Shown: positions 54,232-63,073 of the stretch, piece after piece
How the letters are laid out: each line of letters starts with the position of its first letter
Numbering within the stretch: the stretch's first letter is position 1
The notes under the pieces: generated by a model
What the model was told of the DNA's origin: nothing
What the model saw: only the letters and a program-made list of their open reading frames with translations
Databases searched by the model: none
Source of the DNA: Mucilaginibacter tundrae
GTDB taxonomy: Bacteria; Bacteroidota; Bacteroidia; Sphingobacteriales; Sphingobacteriaceae
Direction of reading: 5' to 3'
Length of the DNA stretch: 64,000 nt
Assembly: GCF_013408825.1 (NCBI RefSeq)
Contig: NZ_JACCBZ010000003.1
Span: 310,001-374,000 of the forward strand
Position numbers and translations under genes: made by a program

Positions 54232-56022
54232 CAAACCTTTTCCAGCTAATAATAACTCTTGTGTAATTGAGGTTGTATAAGTTCTGATTTCTGCCTGAAA
54301 ACCATCTACCGAGGCACCAGAACGTATTTCTTCCAAGCGCTTTTCCCAATTTCCTGTAAGCTCTGCTTGTGCGATGCGATAATCTTTAACTACGTTGTAA
54401 ACAGCGAGGCCGGTTTGCGTTGGTAAAAGGCTCTTCTTTTCACGCATTACATAATCTCTTTTTATTAATGTCTCAATTATCGCCGCCCTTGTGGCCGGCG
54501 TTCCTAACCCACTATCTTTCATAGCATACCGCAGCTCTTCATCATCTATATCCCTACCTGCCGTTTCCAATGATTTTAGTAAACTGGCCTCATTATATAA
54601 TGGTTTGGGCTTGGTTTGTTTCTCTAGTAAGTTTTTTTCAGTAACAGGTAAATTTTCTCCCTGTTGTACCTTTGGTAAGGAGATATTTTCTTCCTCTTTC
54701 TTTTCTTCATCAGGCTCATTAAAAACAGCCCGCCAGCCTGCAACACTTATAACCGTTCCGCTTGCAAAGAACTTCGCTCCCGATTCTACTGTAATTTTGG
54801 TGATCTCTTTGATACAATCCTGATGAAAAGCTTCCAGCATACGCCCCGCTACTAAATCATAAATCGCCTGCTTATCAGGCGAAAGGTGGTAAGACAATTC
54901 GCCGGTAGGCAGTATCGCATGGTGATCTGTCACTTTTTTTGCATTAACACTGCGCTTATTCAGTTTGGCGTCACTCAATGCAGTTGCCTGTTTTCCAAAT
55001 TCTGAATGATTTTTTAATTTTTCAATCAAATTTGGCACTCCCGCGAAAACATCGTCGCCAATATAGCGGCTACCTGTACGCGGATAGGTAACCAGCTTGC
55101 TTTCATATAAATTTTGCAGTAAGGTCAGTGTTTGGTCAGCAGTAAAACCTTTCTTTTTGTTTGCTTCCTGCTGCAGGCTGCTCAGATCATGTAAAAGCGG
55201 TGGCGGTTCTTTCCGGGGCTTGGCCTCTACATTTAGTATATTTCCAGTAGGCAGTACCTGATCAAGTATTAGTTGGGCTTCTTCTTTCGTTTTAAATTTC
55301 TCATCGGTAACTGCCTTAAACAATTGCCCATTTTTATCAAGTATAATACTAACCTGGTAAAACGGCTCTGGCACGAAATTTTTATTTTCGAGATAACGTG
55401 AACAGATCATCGCCAATGTAGGCGTTTGCACCCTACCTAGGGATAATACCGACCTTGTACCTGAAGATAGGCTAAGCGCCTGTGTTGCATTCATACCCAC
55501 CAGCCAGTCGGATTGCGACCTGCAATGCGCTGAATTAAACAACGTATCATAATCAGATCCAGGCTTTAGATTCCTGAAGCCATCTTTAATGGCCTCATCA
55601 GTTTGCGATGATATCCAAAGCCGTTTAAATGGCTTTTTGCATTTTAAATAATAATAAATATATCGAAATATTAGTTCCCCTTCTCTCCCGGCATCCGTAG
55701 CTACTATAATCTCTGTGGCTTCGTCAAATAGGGTTTTAATAATATCTAACTGTTTCCTCACACCAGGATCTTCGATCATACCGTCCTTAGATTTTATCTT
55801 GCGGATAGATAGTTTGAATTTCTGTGGCAACATCGGTAGGTTTTGCACGTTCCAACCATGAAAACCGTATTCTTGAGGTGGTGCGAGTTGCAGTAGATGG
55901 CCAAACGCCCAGGTGAAAGTATATCCTTTTCCCTCCATATAACCATCCTTTTTAGTAGTTGCGCCAAATACTTTGGCAATTTCGCGGCCTACAGATGGTT
56001 TTTCGGCAATGATAACTTTCAT
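54220..56022 (-). CDS. topB: DNA topoisomerase III
   Basis: Type IA topoisomerase that decatenates and relaxes DNA through a covalent 5'-phosphotyrosine. At 600 residues it has the Toprim domain at the start (VIIAEKPSVGREIAKVFGA, IIVATDAGREGELIFRYIYY), QSDWLVGMNATQALSL, SLGRVQTPTLAMIC, active-site Tyr313 in TYPRTGSRYIGDD and KKVTDHHAILPTG, ending in domain IV (DSGLGTPATRAAIIETLIKRDYV). It is shorter than E. coli TopB (653) and has no C-terminal zinc fingers. No mobilisation or transfer genes surround it, so it appears chromosomal housekeeping. Its 3' end overlaps the convergent AraC gene by 12 bases. Confidence 0.95.
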   Translation of the reverse strand: MKVIIAEKPSVGREIAKVFGATTKKDGYMEGKGYTFTWAFGHLLQLAPPQEYGFHGWNVQNLPMLPQKFKLSIRKIKSKDGMIEDPGVRKQLDIIKTLFDEATEIIVATDAGREGELIFRYIYYYLKCKKPFKRLWISSQTDEAIKDGFRNLKPGSDYDTLFNSAHCRSQSDWLVGMNATQALSLSSGTRSVLSLGRVQTPTLAMICSRYLENKNFVPEPFYQVSIILDKNGQLFKAVTDEKFKTKEEAQLILDQVLPTGNILNVEAKPRKEPPPLLHDLSSLQQEANKKKGFTADQTLTLLQNLYESKLVTYPRTGSRYIGDDVFAGVPNLIEKLKNHSEFGKQATALSDAKLNKRSVNAKKVTDHHAILPTGELSYHLSPDKQAIYDLVAGRMLEAFHQDCIKEITKITVESGAKFFASGTVISVAGWRAVFNEPDEEKKEEENISLPKVQQGENLPVTEKNLLEKQTKPKPLYNEASLLKSLETAGRDIDDEELRYAMKDSGLGTPATRAAIIETLIKRDYVMREKKSLLPTQTGLAVYNVVKDYRIAQAELTGNWEKRLEEIRSGASVDGFQAEIRTYTTSITQELLLAGKGLLIK

Positions 56023-56140
56023 ATGCGCCGAAAGTAGCTATTTACAGAGCATGACACAACGGGTGTGGAAAAGTGGATTTGTAAATAAATATTCGTCCTC
56101 TATTATTTTACCTTATTAATAATTAAGTATCCCAGCAATT

Positions 56141-56170
56141 AAAGCGGTTCCGCTCCTACGGAACCGCTTT
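56141..56170 (-). terminator. Hairpin terminator of the SusD-TlpA-M16 operon
   Basis: Perfect 12-bp arms (56141-56152 and 56159-56170) with a 6-nt loop; on the minus strand the stem ends in CGCTTT followed by AATT. It lies 134 nt downstream of the M16 protease stop and upstream of topB, isolating the two units. Confidence 0.75.
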
Positions 56171-56303
56171 CGATTTAATTAACAATCTCACTATTAACAA
56201 ATGAAAATATAAAGAACAAAGAGCACACTGTTTTTTTATACAGCGAATATTTTATAATGCCTTAAACTCACTGTAATTGTTTATTAAGTTCTTGCATATT
56301 CAA

Positions 56304-59156
56304 TTATTTACTGTTCCCGTCAGCATCAAGTTCCACAATATGATATCCTAAATCCTGAAGACCTGGCACTATTTCGTCTTTATCTCCAACGATCAGTGTT
56401 ACCATTTTATCGGTGTTTAGATATTCTTTAGCTAAGCCGTTAATTTCATTGACTGTTATTGTTGACAGTATTTTATTTTGAACATCTACAAAACCAGGTT
56501 TTAAATCATATAACTGAATGCGGTAGAGGAAGGCAGCTTTCTGTCCGTTTGTTTCATATTTCAGCGCGTCACTCTGCCCTATAGAACTTTTCGTAAAGGT
56601 TAGTTCCTCAGGAGTAATCCCATTGTCTGTGTAAGCTTTAATATCTTTAAAAATCTCTACAACAGCGCTATCTGTAGCAGCGGCCCTAACGCCGGTTCCG
56701 GCAATGAACACGCCGCCAAATTTACCGGAATTAAACCCGGAACTGGCGCCGTAGGTCCAGCCCTTCTCTTCACGCAAGTCGAGATTTAAACGGCTGTTAA
56801 AACCACCGCCCAATGTATAGTTAGTGAGACCCAAGCGATAAAATGTTCCGGTTGCATCATAATTAAGACCTGTTACATAACCAGTACGTATCTCCGACTG
56901 TGCCGCATGAGGTATATTAACGATATAAATTGTTTCTTTTTCAACCTCGCGTGTCGTAGTATCTGCTGTAGGAACGTCTACAGATTTTTCTTTCCAGTTA
57001 TTCAGGAAAGCAAGTTTAATTTTAATTTGTTGCTCTGTGACATCGCCCACAGAAACAACGGATGTGATGTTAGGGGCAAAATAGTTATCATAATAAGCCT
57101 GCACATCCGCCAGCGTAATATTCGCTATTGTTTGTTCGTTGCCACCTAAACCATACGTACGAATATTATCCTTTCCATATAAAAGCTTACTGAATACATT
57201 GGACGCGATATTTGCTGGTTGAGTTTTAGCGATCTGTAGGTTTTGTATATCCTGCTTTTTGATCCTATCAAGCGCCTCTTGGGTAAATTTTGGATGAAAC
57301 ATACGTTCCTGCAATAATTGGAGTGTCAGATCCAGGTTTTTTGTAAGTGATGATACAGCGAAAGTGGTTTCTGTAGGTGTGGCACTTACGTATACCGAAC
57401 TTCCTAATTTCTCCAGCAGCGCGTTCATTTGCTCTGCCGTATAATTTTGGGTATCGTCATTCAACAGCTGGGCTACAACATTTGGCAAACCAGCTTTTGC
57501 AGGGTCCTTAGCAGCGAGCAGTCCACCTCCTTTTATGGAAATCGACAATGTAACTTCTGGAATTTCATTGGTATAAGCGCCTATCATTTTTATGCTATTT
57601 GGTGTAGCTGCTGTCCAGTAAGGCGGTACTTTTATAACTGGATTTGCACCACTGCCAGGCATTTTATTTCGGTCAAAATGATCTTTTGCCATGTGGCAAA
57701 CCAATTTATCATATCCGTAATCAGGGGCTTTATAATTAGTTTGTTTTACAGTATAGTTGTCAGGCGCAATTGATTGCTGATCATTCCCTTTAGGTAAAAC
57801 ACTCAAAAATACAGCATGCTTACCTTTTATATATTGATCATATACCCGCATAATATCAACTTTGGTAACCTGGCGAATGTCAGCCAGTTCCCTTCCGATC
57901 TGGTTGGGTTCGCCGGTAAAGGTTTGCGACATGGCCAATTCGCCAACTTTGCCGGATACGCTGGATAATGAATTCACAAAGTCGGCCTCAGCGCTACCCT
58001 TAAAACGAGCAAGGTCATCATCAGTAACACCGGTTTTCTCAAATTCGACGAATGATTGCTCAATCATTTTTTTCATATCACCAAGTGTTTGACCCGGGTA
58101 AGGTAATGCCTGTATGCCTATTTCGCCGGCAAGCTCAAAATTATCCGATTCCATGGAGGCCTCTGCCGCCTTCCGGGTTTTGATCAGGTTTTTATATAAG
58201 ACGGAATTTTTGCCTTGCCCGATGATTAACGATAAAGCGTCTAGTGCAGCAGCATCTTTATCATACATTTTCACGCCGGGATAGACGATATACAGCAATG
58301 GGAGCCTGGCATAATTGTCTGTATAAGAAACATACCGATCATTGGTTAATACCGGTGCCGGCAATACTGTTTTTTCAACTTTAGGCACTTGCGGGATGGA
58401 GCCGAAATATTTCTCTATCCAAGCGAGTGTTTGTTTTGGGTCTATATCCCCGCCTATCGTAATAGTGGCGTTATTAGGGCCGTACCAGCGTAAGAAGAAC
58501 TGTTTAAGATCATTTACATCCACTTTATTCAGATCTTCAATATAGCCGATAGTTAACCACGAATAGGGATGACCATAGGGATATAGATTTTTTGCTGCGG
58601 CTTCGCCGGCTAAACCATAAGGGCGGTTATCATAATTCTGCCCTCTTTCGTTTTTAACGGTAGCTCGCTGGATCTCGAATTTTTTCTGTGTTACCGCGTT
58701 CATTAAAAAGCCCATCCGGTCAGATTCCAACCAAAGCATTTTTTCCAGCTGATTATTTGGTACTGTTTCGAAATAGGTGGTCCTGTCACGTGTTGTATTA
58801 CCATTAAGGGTTCCGCCCGCAGCAGTAATTATTTTAAAGTGATCGCCGCTTTTAACATGATCCGATCCTTCGAACATCATATGCTCATAAAAATGCGCAA
58901 AACCTGATTTACCGATCTCCTCTCGCGCCGATCCGACATGGTAAGTAACTTCCACATGTACTAATGGATCTGAGTGATCTTCGGTAAGTATTACTGTTAA
59001 GCCATTCGGCAGAACATATTTTTGAAAAGGTATAACCAGTTCGTCTCCTTTTTTATTGACTTCTTCAACCAGTTTAGCTTGTTGCTGGGCTATTGCATTA
59101 TTAAATTGCAAACCCAATGCTATTAAAAAACAGCTTTTTAAAAGTACTTTTTTCAT
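56304..59156 (-). CDS. Two-domain M16 family zinc metalloprotease
   Basis: Exported pitrilysin-type peptidase (950 residues) with two homologous halves that close around peptide substrates. The ATG at 59156 (MKKVLLKSCFLIALGLQFNNAIAQ) is preferred: it begins a signal peptide, whereas a longer frame from 59297 adds an unconvincing N-terminus. The active half has the inverted zinc motif HFYEH (H88-H92) and the third ligand E170 in TVKNERGQN. The second half (from about 490) keeps the fold (YGLGGNEQTIANITLADVQAYYDNYF, YTLGGGFNSRLNLDLREEKGWTYG) but no zinc motif, as usual. It is the last gene of the SusD-TlpA operon, 183 bp after the second TlpA gene and before a strong terminator, so it probably degrades peptides taken up or processed by that system. 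Confidence 0.93.
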   Translation of the reverse strand: MKKVLLKSCFLIALGLQFNNAIAQQQAKLVEEVNKKGDELVIPFQKYVLPNGLTVILTEDHSDPLVHVEVTYHVGSAREEIGKSGFAHFYEHMMFEGSDHVKSGDHFKIITAAGGTLNGNTTRDRTTYFETVPNNQLEKMLWLESDRMGFLMNAVTQKKFEIQRATVKNERGQNYDNRPYGLAGEAAAKNLYPYGHPYSWLTIGYIEDLNKVDVNDLKQFFLRWYGPNNATITIGGDIDPKQTLAWIEKYFGSIPQVPKVEKTVLPAPVLTNDRYVSYTDNYARLPLLYIVYPGVKMYDKDAAALDALSLIIGQGKNSVLYKNLIKTRKAAEASMESDNFELAGEIGIQALPYPGQTLGDMKKMIEQSFVEFEKTGVTDDDLARFKGSAEADFVNSLSSVSGKVGELAMSQTFTGEPNQIGRELADIRQVTKVDIMRVYDQYIKGKHAVFLSVLPKGNDQQSIAPDNYTVKQTNYKAPDYGYDKLVCHMAKDHFDRNKMPGSGANPVIKVPPYWTAATPNSIKMIGAYTNEIPEVTLSISIKGGGLLAAKDPAKAGLPNVVAQLLNDDTQNYTAEQMNALLEKLGSSVYVSATPTETTFAVSSLTKNLDLTLQLLQERMFHPKFTQEALDRIKKQDIQNLQIAKTQPANIASNVFSKLLYGKDNIRTYGLGGNEQTIANITLADVQAYYDNYFAPNITSVVSVGDVTEQQIKIKLAFLNNWKEKSVDVPTADTTTREVEKETIYIVNIPHAAQSEIRTGYVTGLNYDATGTFYRLGLTNYTLGGGFNSRLNLDLREEKGWTYGASSGFNSGKFGGVFIAGTGVRAAATDSAVVEIFKDIKAYTDNGITPEELTFTKSSIGQSDALKYETNGQKAAFLYRIQLYDLKPGFVDVQNKILSTITVNEINGLAKEYLNTDKMVTLIVGDKDEIVPGLQDLGYHIVELDADGNSK

Positions 59157-59339
59157 TAAACGTTGTTTGATGGGTATTTTATATAATAAATTAATTGACC
59201 GGAACGCAGAAAGTAACATCGTCCGGTGGAAACATTTTTTGTCATTGGCGGCTATGAATTCAAACGTACCTGTTACGATAGCAGTAGCCAATGCCAAAGT
59301 GATCGAGTTCTCCGCAAAAAAAGTTGCGATTTAGCTACC
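59157..59339. other. 183-bp spacer with paired arms before the M16 gene
   Basis: Longest gap inside the operon. ACCGGA (59198-59203) pairs with TCCGGT (59222-59227), and CATTGGC (59243-59249) with GCCAATG (59287-59293). It may hold a promoter or processing site that sets M16 expression apart from the upstream genes. Short frames crossing it on both strands look non-coding. Confidence 0.4.
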
Positions 59340-60467
59340 TTATTTAAAAATTTCAGCTAATTTTTTATTAAGAGATGCTCCTTGCAAATTGGTATTGGCT
59401 ATAATTTTTCCATCACGGTCAATCAAAAAGAACGAGGGCACACCACCAATTCCGTATGATCTTACGGCTTCGCTTTTAAACGCTTTCAAATCTGACACTT
59501 GAATCCATGGAAGAGCATCATCTGAAATAGCTTTTAGCCAGCTTTTCCGATCGTTATCAACAGATACGGAAATTATTTCGAAACCTTTATCTTTATATAA
59601 CTTGTACTGTATTTTCAAATTAGGGCTCTCGGCACGACAAGGTTCGCACCAGCTTGCCCAAAAATCAATTAATACAATTTTACCTTTTAAATCAGCCAAT
59701 GATATGGGCTTGCCATTAGTATTATTTAGCGTAAATAACGGCGCCGGATCGCCCACACCTATAGCATGTGCGGCATTTATCCGCTGCGCGATATCTTTAC
59801 CTAGGCTCGTCGCACGCAACTCCGGCGTAAATGCATTATAAATAGGTTCAACTATTGCCACGTTCATTTTTGAGCCAGCTGATTCTTCTATAGCAACCAA
59901 TCCAAAAAATGAATCCGGATGGTCTTTGGCAAATTGAATTTGTTTTATTGTCCGGTCTGCTATCGCCTTTCGGAATTTAACGTCAAGGGCTTTAATAAAG
60001 TTGGTGTCTTTTCGCTGTTCCAGAGTTCCACTATTAAATTCATTATTAAAAATCCTGTCAATTTCCATAATCGATCCACCAATAGCTTTATTGTATGCAG
60101 CATATTCATTAAACGTTTTTGATCCGGTTACCCGGGCGTTTATTAAGGAATCTTTTGAAGTAATGATTATATTCTCATTTGAGAAGTATGGATAAATATT
60201 ATCTCCGCCTTTATAAATAGATAAATGTTTTCCCTCTCCGTTATGCCCTAATGAAATACGTGCGGCCGTAATTTCTGAAACGTGACCCTCAAAATGAAAA
60301 GTTCCATTAACCAGCACTGTTGAATCTTCAGTACCATTCTCGTAGTCGAGGTAGATCATAGCCGGTTTATTCAAATTGCCGATCTTGCCAGATATGGTAA
60401 AATTAGGTGCTTGAGCTGCCGCAAATAAGGGCAGTATTGAAAGCAGTATTAGAATTTTAGTTTTCAT
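59340..60467 (-). CDS. TlpA-type thioredoxin with DUF4369-like N-domain
   Basis: Exported thiol-disulfide oxidoreductase of 375 residues from the ATG at 60467 (MKTKILILLSILPLFAAAQA). Residues about 22-120 resemble DUF4369, a beta domain found before TlpA domains in Bacteroidota (FTISGKIGNLNKPAMIYLDYENGTEDSTVLVNGTFHFEGHV split into strands). After a helical linker, a TlpA/AhpC-TSA domain (from about 240) carries the redox pair C274/C277 in DFWASWCEPCRAESPN, with cis-Pro in GGVPSFFLIDRDGKI. It probably reduces periplasmic disulfides, with electrons from a DsbD-like protein. It starts 43 bp after the hybrid protein gene. Substrate unknown. Confidence 0.9.
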   Translation of the reverse strand: MKTKILILLSILPLFAAAQAPNFTISGKIGNLNKPAMIYLDYENGTEDSTVLVNGTFHFEGHVSEITAARISLGHNGEGKHLSIYKGGDNIYPYFSNENIIITSKDSLINARVTGSKTFNEYAAYNKAIGGSIMEIDRIFNNEFNSGTLEQRKDTNFIKALDVKFRKAIADRTIKQIQFAKDHPDSFFGLVAIEESAGSKMNVAIVEPIYNAFTPELRATSLGKDIAQRINAAHAIGVGDPAPLFTLNNTNGKPISLADLKGKIVLIDFWASWCEPCRAESPNLKIQYKLYKDKGFEIISVSVDNDRKSWLKAISDDALPWIQVSDLKAFKSEAVRSYGIGGVPSFFLIDRDGKIIANTNLQGASLNKKLAEIFK

Positions 60468-60510
60468 ATTTTTTGTGTGATTGGATACTAACTTGCTTGT
60501 TATCATATGT

Positions 60511-62394
60511 TTACGACTTCAACTCAATCATTTTCTTTTGCGGCTGAAGGCATTTTTTATCATTACAGGTTTGGTAGTACAGCCCGCACGTAATTGAAAC
60601 ACCAGGCTTTATATTTGATATGTTGATTTTAAAGGTGACTTTGTTCTCATAAATAAATATATTATCAAATCCAGGATATGGAAGCCCAGCCGAACTTTCC
60701 CAACCTTTCGTATCGCTTTTAGCACCTTCCGGTAATTCTAATAATGGTTCAGCTAATATATAGGGGCTATCATTGGGTAGGTAAGCATAAATGTGCCACC
60801 CTTCTAAAATGTTGGCCTCAATAACTACCTCCGCACTTTTTTTATCTATCCCATAAATCAGCTTTCCGGTAATACTAACAGGGTCATTCGCTGTTGGCGC
60901 ATTACTTTTTTCTGGCTTAACGGATGCGGATGTGTCGGTTGCTTTAGGCAATTGTCCGTAAGTATTTATCATAAACTTAAACCCGCCTGCTTCGGTATAA
61001 AACAGGTTATCTTTGTTCTTTTCATACCAGTTTTTCCATTCCTGTGCAGTTGAAAATTTTTCGATGGTATAGCGCTCTAAAAGTCGGTGTGCCAGCGAAT
61101 CATTTTCATCCTTTTCCAACATACTGATGCATTTTTTAAGCATCAATGGGCTTCTGTTTGAAATCCCCAGTTTCAGGGCATCGCTATCTAACTGCACGCT
61201 TTGGAAGCTAGCAGGATAAAAATATTCATAGTTATCTTTAAAATATTTATGATACAGTTTGGTATCGGTTCCGAATTTTTTAAAAAGCTCCGGCCCCTCC
61301 CACTCCTTTAAATAATCTTCAAAGCTTTGTACGTCATTGGATAAGCTCATTTTCAGAAACATTTCATTACCTCTACCAATATCCTGTCCCGCTGCTTTTT
61401 TATCTCTCAAATCCTGTTGCATTTTTTTCAACCTTTCGTTGCCTTCTTTTCTGGCTATAAGGCTTTTATTATATAATCCTTCATCAGCACGATATATTTT
61501 TTCGTCTACTTCTTCACGGGTTGCTTGTTGTATTTTTTTGACAATTGGTGGTTTTCTATCAAATTTTTTGATGTAACAAATTGTATTAACAAAAACAAGA
61601 TTTGCCTCATCTGTCATAAAATCGGGCGAGGCAGCAAATCCCCACATAAAATAATTGCCATGACGGCCCAACGCCACTGCTTCCGCATTTTTAAGGCAAT
61701 CACCGCCTGATATTACTTCCGCATCAGGTGAATCGTCAAATCCCTCGCCATGCGCAACCATTCCAATTAGATAAGGATTTTTTTCATCCATACCGTCAGC
61801 ATTAACTACGCGCCACATCGGCATTGTTTTTGGCGTTTTAAGACCTTGGAACCCATTAAAAAAACCACCCGGGGTTGGACGGGTAACCATAGTTAAATTA
61901 ACTTTATTGGGTGTATTAAATATTTCGTGACCGGCTTTGATATTTAGGGCGTCACTTTCAAGGCATTGACAATACCAATCAAATTTTAAGCCTAAAGGAA
62001 TGCCAATATCAGGTGCAACCGCTGCCATTAAAATGGCAGGGCGGTCAAAATTCGCAGGTAATTTAACCGGGTAAGCGTCAAAAATAGTAACATCAACCGA
62101 GTCAGACATTTTCACATCGTAATCTCTGCCATCTACTGTTTTCACTATGGTAAAATTCTTCTCCAAAAAACCTTTAAAGGCCGGCATACGGCTTTTATAA
62201 AACTCCGCGTAGCGTTTTTCAGATGGCATATACCAAACTAGTTTGGTAGGCATAGGCTTCTGAGGATCGTAACCAACATATAAAACTCTCAGCGGAATTT
62301 TTGACGTCACCGTTACGGCTCTATTTATATTTGTTGCGAATGACGTGGCTGCAGCTAAAGCCATTATCATTATTGTCAGTATGTACTTTTTCAT
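60511..62394 (-). CDS. Secreted hybrid protein: GATase/ThuA-like N-half plus DsbD-N-like C-domain
   Basis: Exported protein of 627 residues from the ATG at 62394 (MKKYILTIMIMALAAATSFA signal peptide). I do not recognise a characterised homologue. Residues about 30-290 look like a flavodoxin/GATase-1 or ThuA-like alpha/beta fold (PLRVLYVGYDPQKPMP, SVDVTIFDAYPVKLP, RPAILMAAVAPDIG, YLIGMVAHGEGFDDSPDAEVISGGDCLKNAEAVALGRHGNYFMWGF split). A charged helical middle (about 300-500) follows. The last about 110 residues resemble the N-terminal immunoglobulin-like domain of DsbD (VVIEANILEGWHIYAYLPNDSPYI, YENKVTFKINIS, GLYYQTCNDKKCLQPQ), with cysteines positioned like the DsbD alpha-domain pair. It sits between two TlpA genes, so it may shuttle electrons between them and a membrane reductase. 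Function is inference. Confidence 0.6.
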   Translation of the reverse strand: MKKYILTIMIMALAAATSFATNINRAVTVTSKIPLRVLYVGYDPQKPMPTKLVWYMPSEKRYAEFYKSRMPAFKGFLEKNFTIVKTVDGRDYDVKMSDSVDVTIFDAYPVKLPANFDRPAILMAAVAPDIGIPLGLKFDWYCQCLESDALNIKAGHEIFNTPNKVNLTMVTRPTPGGFFNGFQGLKTPKTMPMWRVVNADGMDEKNPYLIGMVAHGEGFDDSPDAEVISGGDCLKNAEAVALGRHGNYFMWGFAASPDFMTDEANLVFVNTICYIKKFDRKPPIVKKIQQATREEVDEKIYRADEGLYNKSLIARKEGNERLKKMQQDLRDKKAAGQDIGRGNEMFLKMSLSNDVQSFEDYLKEWEGPELFKKFGTDTKLYHKYFKDNYEYFYPASFQSVQLDSDALKLGISNRSPLMLKKCISMLEKDENDSLAHRLLERYTIEKFSTAQEWKNWYEKNKDNLFYTEAGGFKFMINTYGQLPKATDTSASVKPEKSNAPTANDPVSITGKLIYGIDKKSAEVVIEANILEGWHIYAYLPNDSPYILAEPLLELPEGAKSDTKGWESSAGLPYPGFDNIFIYENKVTFKINISNIKPGVSITCGLYYQTCNDKKCLQPQKKMIELKS

Positions 62395-62410
62395 ATTGAT
62401 CTTTATAAAT

Positions 62411-63001
62411 TTAATATTGAAAAATCGCGGAAAGTGCTTTATCCAGATCCTCATCCGTGGTATCATTATCGCCATAACGACCTATGATCTTTCCTGATGG
62501 ATCTATCAAAATTTTAACAGGCAGCGATTGAATATTATACAAATGATGTAAATCATCGGGGTTGGTAACTCCTTGCTTATCCGCAGTAGCAGCTGCTCCC
62601 CGCAATACCTGGTGCCATAAATCGGTATTATCCTGCTTAACTGCGTTCTTCCATTGTAGTTGGCGCTGATCATCATCAGAAATACCAATAATGTCAAACC
62701 CTTTCGTATTATATTTATGATATAACGTAATTAAATGAGGGTTACTTTTACGGCACGGGATACACCAACTGGCCCAAAAATCAAGGAGTACATATTTGCC
62801 CCTAAAGCTTTTCAGATTCAATAATTTCCCATTAATATCGTTGGTTTCAAAATCTGATGCCATCGAGCCAATGGCTCCCATGGTTGTATCAGCCTTTGTT
62901 TGCATGTTGTTGGCGGGCATAAAAAAACTTTTTCCCTGAGTTGTATGCCATTGATAAACAATAAGAAATACAGCAAGAAAAGTTAAGCTCTTAATTTTCA
63001 T
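62411..63001 (-). CDS. TlpA-family thioredoxin
   Basis: Exported thioredoxin-fold oxidoreductase of 196 residues with a signal or anchor sequence (MKIKSLTFLAVFLIVYQWHTTQG). The TlpA domain begins near 45 (GSMASDFETNDINGKLLNLKSFRGKYVLLDFWASWCIPCRKSNPHL split), with redox cysteines C80 and C83 in WASWCIPC and the cis-Pro region SLPVKILIDPSGKIIGRYG. Unlike the second TlpA of the operon it has no N-terminal domain. It is directly downstream of SusD (72-bp spacer with a hairpin) and 16 bp upstream of the hybrid-protein start. It probably reduces disulfides in substrate or partner proteins. Function within the pathway is unknown. Confidence 0.9.
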   Translation of the reverse strand: MKIKSLTFLAVFLIVYQWHTTQGKSFFMPANNMQTKADTTMGAIGSMASDFETNDINGKLLNLKSFRGKYVLLDFWASWCIPCRKSNPHLITLYHKYNTKGFDIIGISDDDQRQLQWKNAVKQDNTDLWHQVLRGAAATADKQGVTNPDDLHHLYNIQSLPVKILIDPSGKIIGRYGDNDTTDEDLDKALSAIFQY

Positions 63002-63025
63002 ACTTTCGTGATGTCGATAGATTTA

Positions 63026-63053
63026 CCTCAGCGCATCACATAACACGCTGAGG
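63026..63053 (-). repeat. Intercistronic stem-loop between SusD and TlpA genes
   Basis: Perfect 8-bp arms, CCTCAGCG (63026-63033) and CGCTGAGG (63046-63053), with a 12-nt loop, in the 72-bp gap after the SusD stop. No T-tract follows on the minus strand, so it looks like an RNA-stabilising or attenuating hairpin that lowers expression downstream, rather than a full terminator. Confidence 0.6.
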
Positions 63054-63073
63054 ATGATCTGTTATATAAATTG

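Noticed and set aside
54220..56022. topB as part of a conjugative element
   Set aside because: No mobilisation, transfer, integrase or att-like sequences were seen around it.
59157..59297. Longer N-terminus for the M16 protease
   Set aside because: Would bury the signal peptide 47 residues inside; the ATG at 59156 is the natural start.
59056..59334. Plus-strand frame over the M16 start and spacer
   Set aside because: Mostly antisense to the M16 N-terminus; no domain recognised and no sign of independent expression.
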